Both the position numbers and the translations under genes were made by a program. Positions 27,201-40,600 of a DNA stretch of 64,000 nt are shown here, one piece after another. The notes under the pieces were generated by a model. The model was not told the DNA's origin. It made no database searches and was given only the letters and a program-made list of their open reading frames with translations. The number at the start of each line of letters is the position of its first letter. The stretch's first letter is position 1. The stretch comes from Chimonanthus salicifolius (taxonomy: Eukaryota > Streptophyta > Magnoliopsida > Laurales > Calycanthaceae): positions 22,561,043 to 22,625,042 of the forward strand of contig CM023539.1 in the NCBI GenBank assembly GCA_013350335.1, written 5' to 3'.

Positions 27201-29643
27201 AGAGAGGTCGACACATCATGGATGTTGATATGTCGAGTTGGCTGATAAAAAATCTGGATGAAAATCCTCTGTAAAATGCTCTAAGCCTCAGATCGATACA
27301 ATCATATCTGTTGACATATTGAGCGATGGCTCGTCGATACATCGAGGATGTCGATGTATCGTGCGTGTTTGTGATTGTTCCATTGGAGTCGTAATGGTCA
27401 TATTAAAACGGTAATATTTGGAAATCGACACATTGACAGTGTCGATATGTCGACGACTTAGTGTTGGTGTTTTTCTGGTTGCCTATATAACCTCCGGATT
27501 TTGGAGAAAAATGTTGGAACTTTTAACTTGGAAAATCCTAAGGCATTCCTAGAGATCCCAACCTCTTCCAAACACTCTCCATGCACTTCACATAGGTGAA
27601 TCATTTGAGAATCCAATCACACCCTTAATTGAGATTGAGTGAGAGTGAAAACTAGTCTAGGATTTACATTGAAAATCATACATCCTAGAAACATTTTCCT
27701 TATCTTGTGATTGCTTTATACATTGGTACATCTTTTTCATCAAAGAGATCAAAGCTTGGGAGATCTTTAAGAAGCACACATCTACATCAAGAGAGCTCAA
27801 CAAGGCAAGTGCTTCTAGTTTTATTTTAATTTTCTAAATCATCTTGTAAAGTGGACTAGAGAGGGTTTACTCATGAACCACTATAAAAAAATAGAGGGAG
27901 GGATAAGGATGTAAACCGGGGTAGGTCGAACATTTCAAAAACTTAGGAGATTGGGTGAAATTCTCAATCAATTGAGATAGGTGGAATTCCTACTCTATTC
28001 GTGAGGGTGTAAGTCCCCACATAGTGAATTCAAGATAACTCAAGGTTGGGTGAGTCCTTAGAGTGGATGTAGGAGGGTTTACTCCGAACCACTATAAATA
28101 TAGTGTTGTGGGTGTTTAACATTGTTTGTGTGTTTGATCAACAATTGGTACTCTCTATTGTTCACACAAACACTTTGCGTCTTAGTTATCTTATTAATTT
28201 GTTACTTGTAATTTTAATTAATCAAGAATTTTGCAAAGACCATAATAAGTGGTGATTGCCCTATTCAACCCCCCCTCCTAGGGTCAATCTTGTTCTAGCT
28301 CAAAGGGACTTTCAAGTTCAAATGATATTTATCGGCAAGACAAAATTCTACAAAAATACTAAAATGCTTTAAAATGCAAAAACTCTCTTCATCCATAATA
28401 AAGGAAAAATGTCCAAGAAATTCATCTTTGTTTTTTTCTTTTGTTAGAAGTTGACCACCCTCAATTTTGTCTCACCTTCTATTGTTATCGTGTCATTCGA
28501 ATCAGGAGGGGAGAAAGAGATGGCAAAGGGACTTGGGTGTGAAGAACATAGCAAACGTTTGAATCCAACCTTGTCCTTTTTTGCTGGCCATCAATTCCTT
28601 GTTGACCCATCTTTTTGTATTTGTACTTCTTATTTTTTCTATTGAATTTTTCTGTTTTCTCTCAAAAAAGCAAAAAAAAAATCAATTCCTTGTTAACAAC
28701 CCTTACATTTGGAACCCATTTCCTTTTCTCATCTACATTTGTCTTTGGTAATCGATGCCTTGCTTTGTCGAGTCGTTCCAATCCACCCATTAGTTTACTG
28801 CACAACTTGTTTGAATACACCCATTTTCCTTTGTTTATTTGTCAACTTCATTAATATGCATTTCCACCTCCCTTTGGCCTGTTGTTCTAATTTCTCTAAC
28901 ATAGTTCCCCACTCAAAGCGCATGCATCTCTAACCTTCATCACCCTATCACTACGGTCGGGTAATGGAAATGCAAGAGCTGGTGTAGTAGAGGGTTTTCA
29001 AAGTCCTTGAGAAAAGAGTGCAAGATAGGATGGTGAGATAGGAAGTACAAAAGCAGTAGATAATTTTCAAGATTAGCCACGAAGACTAGATCTTGGCAAT
29101 GAGCAAGCCATGTTGGCGTCGAGAGATGTTGCTGTGAAAACCACATGGAATAGTGAAGGAGACATAAAAAAACTAAGTTGTTGAGGACATAAAGAGATGA
29201 AACATCACTTGAGGAGAGAAAAAAAGGTGGATGACGACGAACCAGGATTTGCTTATTTAATTGGTCGATTAAAATGAGCTTTCACAATTTAACATGTTGG
29301 TGCAAATGGCCAATGGGTGCCACTTGGGTCTACAAAGATGGGTGGATTTGAAATGCCTTGGCTTGTATATGATGTCTATGATCTTTCCAAAAAAAAAAAA
29401 AAATCATCTTGATTGGATAAGAGAAGTGATGTATTTTAAGGCCTCCAAATTTATTAATTTATTTAATGGTAAAAATTTATCAAGTTATAATAATGGACTT
29501 CAAAAGTCAAATTGAGTATGGGTGCAATTCAAGGGGAATAGGTGGATGTGGAACGGCGAATTGGATCTATTAGAGCTACTATGGGCCTCACAAACCAAAG
29601 TTTGCATAAAAGTCTCATGAAAACTATTCTTAGGGGAGAATTG

Positions 29644-29697
<54 letters not shown>

Positions 29698-32600
29698 TGG
29701 GACCTGACCCAATTCGAGTACTATTCTTGTGTTGTGGGTCCCGACCCATGTCGGGACAGTAATTGTCCACGTTCAATGTATATTGCAAAGTCAACTTAGA
29801 TTACATGTCTAATAGCTTATAATTAGATTTTAGATTATTTTTTCCTTTTCTGTCAACATGATTGTCTCTCTTATGTGTTGTTTATACATGTACAAAGCTA
29901 CAGTTTTGAATACAATACAGAAAGAGAAGAATTCTTCTCAATCGATCTCTTCTCCATCTCTTATTTAGTTATTTTCATTCTATTATTCAACATGGTATCA
30001 GCCAGAACGATCTTCTGGATGCTTTAAGGGTTCCTTTCTTCCACTTTTACAATCTCACCGGCATTCCTGTATCTCGCTTGATTTCGGTGTCTTCTTCGAC
30101 CCCGATCTTTGAGGATCTGTAGTGGACCTGGTCCTTCTCTTTTGCAGTTTTTCCAAGGTTTGGAAAGGTTTTTACCTTTTTTTCACATCTCTGGTGTCTG
30201 CCGCTGCAACCTTCCATCGCTGCCTCTCCTCTTCTTCCAACAACACATCTGTCGATGGGACCCTATCAGACTCCCATCATTTCTTCAAGATCTTCACGTT
30301 GGTTGTGGTTTCCTCGCTCCCTGTTGGCATTACAACTGACTGTGGTTTCCTCGCTCCCTGTTGGCATTACAACTGACTTACTGCATTTTTTTCCTTTGCT
30401 CTATTTTCACCTGCAATAACCTCAGATCTCGGTTTCTGTGTTTAGATCTACTCCTTCATCTATCTGATCTCCCTCTAGTAGCCACTACTTGTTAAGCCCC
30501 TGCCATTGGTTTTCATTGTACTAGATTGCGGCCTCATCTAATACTGATGGGCCCCTCATTTTGCTCTTCTTCCACTGCTGCCAGTCATGCCTGTTGCAGT
30601 TTTTTTCGGCCTTTTTTACCTTCAGATCAGCCAGCATCACGCCTTTTCTCCACTGGGATTTGGGCTATCAGCTTCGCCCCATCTTCTACTGCATCTCTTC
30701 CACAATTTTGCTGCAGCCGGTATTGTGTGGGGCCCACTTCCACTTCTTCTTCTACGATCAACTGCATCTTATTTCAGGCAGCAACCTGGACCTGATTGAT
30801 TTATTGGAATCTACTGATTAAAGTTTTCGGCATTGGGATCATGGCCTCCTCTGCACAACCACCGAAGATATCATCCTATGGGGAATCTTCTTCCGCTGCT
30901 TCCTTCCCTGATATGGCTTCCTCCAGCATTCAACATATTGGGAAGATCACCACCGTCTTGTTGAATAAGACAAATTACTTCCAATAGTCTCATTCAGCGA
31001 AAAAGTTTCTTGACGCCAAACAATTGTCTGATTATATTGATGGCACTGCCCCCGAACCATCCAAGACGGACTCCTCTTATCGCACATGGAAAGCCAACAA
31101 TTCCTTGGTGCAATCTTGGCTCCTTCACTCCATGGAGGATCATGTTCGTGGGATTGTATATACACTTCCCATGGCCAAAGATGTATGGGACACCATTAAG
31201 ACTTTGTATTCAGATGGTGATAATTGTGCCCGCCTCTATGAGTTGTACCAGACTGCCTCTCACCTCGGATATGGGGAGCTCATTGATTTAGTACTATTTC
31301 AAGATGCGGACATGTTGGCTCGAGTTAGATCAACTTGAAGCTTTTAAGTTTGCGTTACCTGATGATGCAGTTCTATACCAGCAACTCCTTACTCGCCGAC
31401 GGGTTTTTGAGTTGTTGGCTGGCCTCAACCAAGAGTTTGAACCTATTCGGGCCCAACTTCTGGGACAATGCCCTCTTCCTTCTCTAGAAGAGGTCCACTT
31501 TGCCTTACTCCGCGATGATCGGCGTCGCTTAGTCATGACTCTTGTGCTTGCTGAACGCTCTGCCTTAGTGACCTCTCATCCTTCCATGCCTTCTCCAGCA
31601 CGGGGGCTCCTGGTCCTCCTGGCAAAGGTCCGCGGAAGATGGGGTCTGGGTTCTGCACTTATTGTAAGATGACGAACTATTATGTGGATTCTTGCTATAA
31701 ATTGCATGGGCCGAGGGCTCCTGGTTCTCCTGGCAAAGGTCCCCGGAAGAAGGGGTCTCAGTTCTGCATTTATTGTAAGATGACGAACCGCTATGTGGAT
31801 TCCTGCTACAAACTGCATGGGCGTCTGAAGCAAGCAAATCTCTCCGCTGCCACATCTGTCACTTCCTCCTCTAATGTGGCTAGTGATGGTGCTTTCGTGA
31901 CTCGTCAGAACTTTAACATGTTGTTACAACGACTTGTCCAATGTTATCTCCTCTACTTCATGTACTGGGCCAATTGCCAATCATGTTTTCTCATTCTTGG
32001 ATCATCGATTCTGGGGCCACTGATCATATGGCTGGTGTGTCCATTCTTTTCTCGTTAATTTCTCCTGTTTCATATGGTAATGTTCGATTAGTTAATGGTT
32101 CCTCTACTACCATTGCTGGTAAAGGGACAATTCCTCTTTCTTCCACCATACACCTTCCATCTATGTTACATGTTCCTCATTTATCTCGTAATTTACTCTC
32201 TGTTAGTGCGCTCACTAAACAGTTTAATTGCTCAAGCACCTTCTTTATCATCCGGCAAGTGCTTTTGAAGCCTGCTCGATCTCATCCTCGTCTGATGTGT
32301 GGTTGTGGCATTGCCGGCTTGGCCATCCCTGTGATTCTGTTTTGCAGAAACTTGTTCCTTCTTTATCATTTCAGCATTTTGAGTGTGAACCTTGCCAATA
32401 TGGCAAACATATTAGAACTTGTTTTCCTTCATCTATGACTAAACATGCATCTTCTTTATTTTCTGTTATTTATTCTGATGTTTGGCAATCACCCTCTCCC
32501 TTTCGCATTGGTTTCTGATACTTTGTGTCATTTATTGATGATTTTTCATGAATGATATGGATTTATCTCATGAAACATAAGTCTGAAGTGTGTGATAATT

Positions 32601-35600
32601 TTCGCACATTTTATAATTGGGTTGCCACTCACTTTGATTTGAGAATTAAAACTTTGCGAAGTGATAACGAGGGGAATATTTGTCTCATTGCTTTTTTAAT
32701 TTTTTACAAGAGCATGGTGTTGACTCACAATTATCATATCCATTTACCCCACAACAAAATGGTGTAGCGGAAAGAAAAAACAGATACCTTCTTTATGTCG
32801 CTCGATCTTTCCTCTTTACCATGCATGTTCCACATTCATACTGGCCCGAGGCAGTCTTGAACTCTTGTTACCTTATTAATCGCATGTCATCATTCCGTGT
32901 GTTGTCAGACAAATCGCATATTCATCTTCTCTCACTCAATAAACATATTCCTATTCTGCCCTTACATATTTTTTGATGTGCATGCTTTGTTCACCAGTTC
33001 TCTGGTGATAAATTTTCCCCCGTGCTCTGTGTTGCATTTTTTTTAGGTTATTCACCCTTTCACAAAGGCTACAAGTGTTTTGATCCTACCACTGGCAAAA
33101 CCTATGTTATGTATGTCACCTTCTTTGAGACCGTCCCATATTTTTTTGCACCATCCTGTTCATCCTCCTTTCCTATATTACCTCTCCTTCCTGCAAATAC
33201 TACACCTCGCTGCACTCCAGCTAGCACTACCAAGCCTACTTTTATATATCGACGCTGGCAACACCAGAATCCACCTCCAACAAACGCCACTATCACATTT
33301 GCCCCTGGTTCAGATCCGCCCAGCACTGCTGAGTCTTAACCTTCCCATTGTTCTTCGAAAAGGTAAGCGTATTTGTACTCTCCATCCACTTGCTTAATTT
33401 GTTTTCTATCATGCTGTTTCTCGTTCCTATACAACTTCCTTACAGCCCTAGACAATGTTAAGATTCCCAAGAGGGTTGACACTACACTTCGAGACCCCTC
33501 GTGGAAGGTAGCCATGGATGAAGAATTAAAGGCACTAGAAACAAATCATACTTGGGATATGGTTACTCTCCCTCTAGGAAAGACTTTGGTTGGATGCAAA
33601 TGAGTATTTTCCTTGAAGCATAATCTAGATGGGTCCATTGCTCGCTATAAGGCTCATCTGGTTGGTAAAGGATTCATGCAAACTTATGGGGTGGACTACC
33701 GGAAAGCCTTCTCCCCTGTGGCCAAGATTGCATCTGTTCGAATTTTGATCTCTATTGCCACTACCAATACATGGCCGCTTCATCAATTAGATGTGAAGAA
33801 TGCCTTCCTTCATGGTGATTTAGAGGATGAAGTCTATATGCTCCCTCCTCCTGGGTTTGTCAAGCATGGGGAGTCTCATTCTGTCTACCGGCTTTGCCGA
33901 CTCCGAAAAGTTCTATGGCCATAAGCAATATTGAAGGGTCTTGTTTGAGAAGTTCAGCAGTGTTGTATTGTCTTAGGGTTTCTCTCAATGTCAGATGGAT
34001 CATTTGGTTTTTATCTATCGCCGTCAAGATGTGGTCACGATTTTGATAGTATATGTGGATGATATTGTTCTCACTGCTAATGATGTGGCTGTCATTTCTA
34101 CATTCAAAGTGTATCTTCACCACACATTTGTTGTTAAAGATTTGGGGCCCTTGCGTTACTTTCTTGGTATTGAGGTTGCTCATTTCTCTCAGGGACTAAC
34201 TTTATCTCAATGCAAGTATGCTCTTGACCTCCTCCAAGATGTTGGGTACTCTGGTTGCAAACCAGCTAACACTCCTCTTGATACCAACACCAAGCTCTCT
34301 GCTTCAGATGGGACTCTTTTGGACTCTCCTACATTTTATCAAAAGTTGGTTGGGAAATTGATTTACCTTACTATCACCCGGCCTAATTTATCGTATGTTA
34401 TTGGTGTGGTTAGCCAATTCATGCAGGCTCCACGGGATACTTATCTTCATGTTGTCTTTTGAATCTTCTACTACATTAAATCTCATCTAGGACAGGGATT
34501 TTTCTTTGCTCACCAGACTTCCTACCTATCCGTGGTTATTCCGACACTCTAGCACTGGTTATTGCTTCTTCTTGGGCTCCCATTTGGTCTGCTGGCGTAG
34601 CAAGAAGCAGTCAGTTGTTGCTTGCTTTAGTGTTGAAGCTGAGTATCGTGTCATGGCTAATACTATGGCTAAACTACTTTGGCTCCATTAGTTTCTTACA
34701 TAATGGGATTTTCTCCGTTGGCCCCCTTATTATGTTCTGTGACAATCAAGTGGTCATCAACATTACCTCCAATCTGGTCTTTCATGAGAGGACCAAGTAC
34801 ATTGATGCAAGACAAAGGATAGGTGATGCGGAGCAGCAGATTTCTTGTTATTATTTATTTCTATTTTCTATTTGGTTGTAATTAAAAATTAGAATTTCCT
34901 ATTTTAAGAGAGTTTATTTTCGTTTTAGGCTATTTTTAGGAGTTTCTTTATTTAAGGGTTGCATCTCTTATAAAAGCCCTCTCTTGTAAGCATTATTGGA
35001 GAGGATTGAATAAAATAAATAGTGAGATTTTCGCAAAATACCTTTGCAAGATGCGATTTTTCAGATTGGAAGTGATTCCTTCACCTGAGGCTACGGCGTG
35101 AGGTTTGGTGTGAGACCATAATTCTTCTTCATGTACTTCTTCTTCTTCTCTTCTTCATCCCATCTTCATCGTTTTCTTCAGATTTTCCAAATCCAAAATC
35201 TGTCCTCTTCTTCCTTACAGCCAGCCATACCCTTACCAGATCTCCACAGCTTCCTCTTCCTTTCCATCACTGCCCGATCCCAAATCCCTTCCGTTGCTTA
35301 CTTTTCCTCTTGTCCTTCCTGCCATAAATCCCTTTGTCCTCTTATCCTTTTTCTTTTCGATTGGTTGCCCTAGTCCCTTAAGTTTCCCACGTGACTAAGC
35401 ATTAAGTTACTTTCCATGTGACTTATTAACCCTTGGCCATTTGATTCATTTAATACTTTTGAGCCCATCCTTTCCATTCACACATTAAATTCTCCATATT
35501 TGCATGGTTATTGATGGCTAGTTTATATTAATTAATTGCATATATTAATTTAGATTTTAATTTCAGCCCATATTAGATTTAGGGTGCATTATTTTTATCC

Positions 35601-38600
35601 CTTTTTTAACTTTTAGGAAACCACATTAGACATTTAGGGTCACCCTATTAATTGTCCTGCATCAATAGGGTAACACTAAATGCCTAAATGCAATTATAAT
35701 ATAACAAGAAATCAATATGAATCAAATTTATGAAGCTGAAATTAAAATTCAAAATTAATAATTGTAATAAACAATATAAATTTGTCGTTAATATTCAATT
35801 TAATGTGAACAATTATATAACATTCCAAATCAAGTCACAACTCAAAATAGAAGGCCTTCAAAACAGAGGGGTTTCACTAAATCCACAAATAAGTAGATCA
35901 ATCACCAAAAGAAACTAATTCAGACTATTTAGAATCAAGGTGATGTCAAAAACAAAGTAGTGGCAGAATGGTATGGGAGTATCAGGGATGGAAAAAAGGG
36001 ATTTAATGATAAAAGAGGATCGGTAATGGTTGTAAGGTAGTTTAGGACAAGTAGAGATGGCTGTATGGGGCTAAGGAATGGTCCAAGAGGACTTGTGGCT
36101 GCAGTAAGAGGGCTATAAGGGACTTAGGAAGGGCTTGGGACGAGTCTGGATAGGACCTGGGACAGATCGGGACGAGTCTGGATGGTCTGGGACGAATTCT
36201 GGACGGTAAATAGGGATTTTTCTGTGACAGCAATAGGATGGTTTTGGGACAGATATGGGACAACAATAGGATGATTCTGAGACAGCAGTTCGGCTGGGTT
36301 TGAGAGGGCAGCAAAGAGAGAAGAAAGGGAAAAAGAGAGATATAAGCGAGATAGATAAAAACCTAGATCTTCTTTTCTCGTAGCTTCTCACCTTCCCTAG
36401 TTTCTCACGAGGGTTCCTTGGCTTCTCACCATGCTTCCTGCGATGGAGGCAAGTTTGCACAAAGCAAAAGTTGTTCTTTCATTGATTAAGTGTCAATTCC
36501 GTATGGGGGGTCTTCATCATATATATAATGATTTAAAAACATAAAAAAGATTAAAAAAAAAAACCCTCAAATAAACAAATACCAAACTACCTCTAATGAT
36601 TAGAAAGCCCTAATTACATGTAAAATCACTAAATTTTTCCAAACAAAACTAACTATTGGACTAAACAAATAAATGAAAGAAAAAATACAATCATGAAAAG
36701 TTGGAAATCCTAAATCTAAATATAGAAACTTGCTAAATATGAAAACTTGTGTGGTGATCTGCATCAATCTTCCCATCTGAAAAATAACTTGATTTCAAGT
36801 TTAAACAGATGAAATGACACACGTGCGTGAGGTCTTCAGGTATAAATCAAGCAGATCAGCAATGGGCCGCAACAAGAATCCTGGATCGGTTTTCATCCGC
36901 TATCCATGGTATACTTTGAATTCGACACTAATGGCACAAACAACTCTGGGTGGCGACAACAAGAAGATGTGAGTAGAATGCTTCTCCGCTGAGACAAGAC
37001 TCCAAAGTCTCACCTGTAAATCCGGAGCAAATCGATGTAGCTCAAACTCAGGCAACCAAATGATATTTGTCATGGGCCTGAGCTTCCTCGTCACAGGATG
37101 TAGCTGATGTCCTCTTGCAATTGTGGAAACATCTGCCTCGACCAAGATAAATTCTATCTTTTCTCTCGCGGGTGGCAAGGAAGGTAAAGAAGGTAGGATC
37201 GTGAAGGTTGTATAGGTGCAGGCCATGTGTTATGAAGTGGTTCCGGAAAGCTAGTAGGAGGGTCAAGGTGAAGATCAAGATTGAAGACAACTCTAAACTA
37301 TGAGGGTGGGCTAGATGGTGCAGTTATTGGGCTTTGAAAAGGTGAGGGTGAATGGACTGGACAAGTGCATAGCACTGGTCATGGAATGAATCATGAAGGC
37401 CAAGAGGTACAAAAGGTAGAGACTGAGTTGGTGGCACACGTAAAGGCTGAGGGTCATGTTGTGGATCAAGAAGGCTAATAGGATCAGGGTGAGGTTGTGG
37501 GTCAAGAAGGCCAATAGGATTTGGGTGAGGCTGTGGGTCAAGAAGGCCAATATATGGGACAGGGTCATGCTGATGTGGGGTGGGGTCTAGAGGTGAAGGT
37601 ATTGGATCTGTGCAGGGTGTGAGGTCCCCCACATCAAATTCATTGGACTTGCAATGAGTATTTGCAACAAACTTATATTTTTCATCGCTTATATTAATTG
37701 GACTTTTACTTTCAGTGTGCGAACATGAATGTGCTGTGCAGATGCATGTACACAAACTCAGACAGACTAGGTGACACTGACACTGTGATGGGATCTATGG
37801 ACTGGGATGGGCTGAAAGCACACCTAACCAAAGCAAGAGGAGTTTTTCTGGTATCCTCAGGTTTTTCATCCCTGGGAGATTCTCCTATCAACAGAGGTAT
37901 CTCCTGACTTCTGGTTTTGAGTCTCTGCCTGTATTTGAGTCTCCGTTAACAACTCTTTCATTTCATCCCAAGTCAAGTTGAGGAGCTCTTTTCTTAACCT
38001 CCTATTTTTTTGTTCCATCGTCATCCAGAAAGTCCAGGCTTGTTCCACCAATTTCAATTTGGCGTAACGGACTCGTCGAGTTTCTGGCATGTCATGCCAC
38101 TCACAGTAGTGATCCATATCCGATAGCCAATCGAGAAAAACTTTGGGATCTAAACGTCCATCAAAATCCCGGGGCAAAATAGGAACAGTCTTCAAAGCAC
38201 ATTCGTCATTTTTGGTAAATTCCTAAGGCTTATGAGGCTGACGGTACTCACCACGATCAACTCTTCAGAGTTTAGTCAACTTGGTGCTCTTGGGTTGTAC
38301 AGGAATGAATTTAGCATTTATGGCTTCATTTCTCCTCTGAATTCAGTCGTCTGGGCTGGGTGAGGAACTTATTGAACCAAGCTGGGGGTTGGTCTCCTGA
38401 CATGTCTAGATGGTTCGGACTCTTTCTGATAGGTAACTCCACTCTTAGTGGTCATGTACGGATACACGCACTAATATTCCTCTAGACTCACTAATATAGG
38501 GATGATTTCTTCTATGACCTAATTCTATATGCAATGAATGACAAAATTGATTTTTTTTTTTAAATAATAAAGAATGCAATTTTTTTTAAAAAAAAAAAAA

Positions 38601-40539
38601 AATAGGAAGCAACCTAAGACCATAGGTGTTTAAGGAAACAACTGAACCTTGCTACTAATACCAAATTTGATGCAAGAAAAGAGGATAGGGTAACCCTAAA
38701 TGCTTAATGTGGTTCCCTAAAATAAAAACAATGACCTTTAGACTAATATGGGGCTAAAATTTAAGAATTAAATTAATAATTACAAATAAATCATATAAAT
38801 AAGCCACAAATAATCAAAACAAATCCTTGGAGATCTAATATAAACAATTATGCAACTTTCCAAGACCTATTGATGCTCAAAATGGAGATCCCTCAATGTC
38901 ACGGGTTTGTCGGGACCCACGAAAGTGTAGGCCTATCACTAAGTCAGGACTGAAATAGGATTTAGATGGGTTTAAAGGGACTAATGGCAGTTTGGTAAAT
39001 AAAAGAAGATGTAATAAGTTAACAAAAGGGGCTTACGGTGATGTGGGAAAAGGTTCTATGGGTTACGGCTGATTAAGGAAGGGGAAGAATGGCTTTGGGG
39101 CCTAAGGGTGTAAGCGATGGAGTTAGGAATGTGTATGGCTGGCTACGAAGAAGAGAATGGGTTAATGAGGGACTGGCGGTGCCTGTATGGGCTGTGTACG
39201 GGATGGATAAGGCTTAGGGACAATGGTTGGATGGCTGGGCAGCAAGAGGAAGAAGAATAGAGGTAGGCGACAGTGCTAGAGAGTCTAGGAGAGGGCTGCA
39301 ATGATCAGGGAGTGGTCGTTAGGGGCTGGCGAAACAGTATAAGGGGGAAGGAAGGGCTGGCGTTGGGTATAGGAGGGTCAAAGGTCATTAGGACAGCAGA
39401 AAAGAGGGTCAGAAACTATCCAGCAGCAGCAAAGGGGTCTTTGAAAAGGGTCAGAAACTATCCATCTTTGAAAAGGGACGAAGGTAGTATGATGGGTTTA
39501 AGGACTAGGCGAAAGTATTGGGAGGGGTTTGGACAAGGGACAAAACTGGTAGGGATGGTTTTGGTTGGGTTCAGGTCACCAAAAGGAAAACAAAAAAGCG
39601 AAAGGGAAGAGAGAGAAGAGATCAGAGAGAGATAGATAAGTACCTGGAATTTTGGAAGAGGCTTCTCACCTATTCTAGTGGCTTCTCGCAGTCCTCAGCT
39701 TCTCACCAAGGTTCCTTGGCTTCTCACCATACTTCTTGCGATGGAGGTAAGTTTGCACAAAGAAAAAGTTGTTCTTTTCATTGATTAAGTGTCAATCCCG
39801 TATGGAGAGTTTATATCATATATATAATGACTTTAAAACATAAAAAAGATCAAAATACCCTCAAATAAACAAATATCAAATTACCCCCAATGATTAGAAA
39901 GCCCTAATTACATGTAAAATCACTAAATTTTCCCAAACAAAACCAACTATTGGACTGAACAAATAAATGAAAGAAAAGCTGGAAATCCTGAATCTAAATA
40001 TAGAAACTTGCTAAATATGAAAACTCGTGTGGTGGTCCTCATCACACATTGAGGTTGATTTCCATTTCCTTCGCCACCATATTTCTGAAGGGCGGCTTGT
40101 CACTCTTCATCTGAAGTCATCCGATCAACTTGCTGACATTTTTACGAAGTTTGTTCCCCGAGCTCAACTTGATTCAGTTGTTAGCAAGCTGGGATTACTG
40201 AATATCTTCGAACCAGCTTGAGATGGAGTATTGTGGGACTTGACCCAATTCGGGTACCAATCTTGTGTTGTGGGTCCCGACCCATTTTGGGTAAGAAATT
40301 GTCTACGTTCAATGTATATTGTAGAGTCAACTTAGATTAGTTGTCTAATAGCCTGTAATTATATTTTAGATCATTTTACCTTTTCTGTCAATATGATTGG
40401 CTCTCTTATGTGTTATTTATACATGTACAAAGCTACAGTTTTGAATACACTGAATACAATACAGAAAGAGAAGAATTCTTCTCAGTCGATCTCTTCTCCA
40501 TCTCTTATTTACTTATTTTCCTATTTTCATTCTATTATT

Positions 40540-40600
<61 letters not shown>

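Larger units (their letters stand above)
34803..40044 (-). mobile_element. Gag-only Gypsy element nested in the Copia RNase H
   Basis: Minus orientation. LTRs at 34803-36766 (containing a solo LTR) and 38668-40044, each starting TGATGCAAGA-type and ending -ATCA. A reverse-complement primer-binding site (ctactaatacca) is at 38652-38663, and a pyrimidine-rich stretch (reverse-complement polypurine tract) directly follows 36766. Duplication tacat (34798-34802) versus cacat (40045-40049), one mismatch. Removing the element rejoins the Copia frame at HERTKYIEVD. The interior is only 1.9 kb and codes for gag alone. Confidence 0.9.
30841..40221 (+). pseudogene. Copia gag-pol, broken by stops, frameshifts and a nested Gypsy
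   Basis: Gag: ATG at 30841 ([20 protein letters not shown]), UBN2-like gag to about 31570 with an early stop near 30987. Two zinc-knuckle copies: 31650-31820. Protease: [13 protein letters not shown] at about 31998-32035. GAG-pre-integrase: [17 protein letters not shown]. Integrase: [28 protein letters not shown] and SYWPEAV (32520-32850). Reverse transcriptase: 33481-34470, with [52 protein letters not shown] and catalytic YVDD at 34052-34063. RNase [21 protein letters not shown] and CDNQVVINI. The coding sequence breaks at 34802 and resumes at 40050 with [12 protein letters not shown] and LADIFTKF, ending TGA at 40219. Numerous in-frame stops mean it cannot make protein now. Confidence 0.9.
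29696..40541 (+). mobile_element. Copia LTR retrotransposon (family B) with nested Gypsy
   Basis: LTRs at 29696-29989 and 40232-40541 (about 300 bp), matching throughout with small indels. Primer-binding site tggtatcagcc is at 29993-30003 and the purine-rich gagatggagta just before the right LTR. Without the nested 5.2-kb Gypsy the element is about 5.6 kb, a normal Copia size. It is inserted in an (AT)n microsatellite, so the target duplication cannot be resolved. Confidence 0.92.

Noticed and set aside
26915..27465. Regularly spaced short repeats that could suggest a CRISPR-like array
   Set aside because: Unit sequence and spacing vary, repeats are inverted rather than direct, the context is an LTR U3 in a plant genome, and no cas-like genes exist.
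30109..30821. Several overlapping + strand open frames as proteins
   Set aside because: They lie in the CT-rich untranslated leader of Copia B, are Ser/Phe/Pro low-complexity in all frames, and the gag ATG is at 30841.
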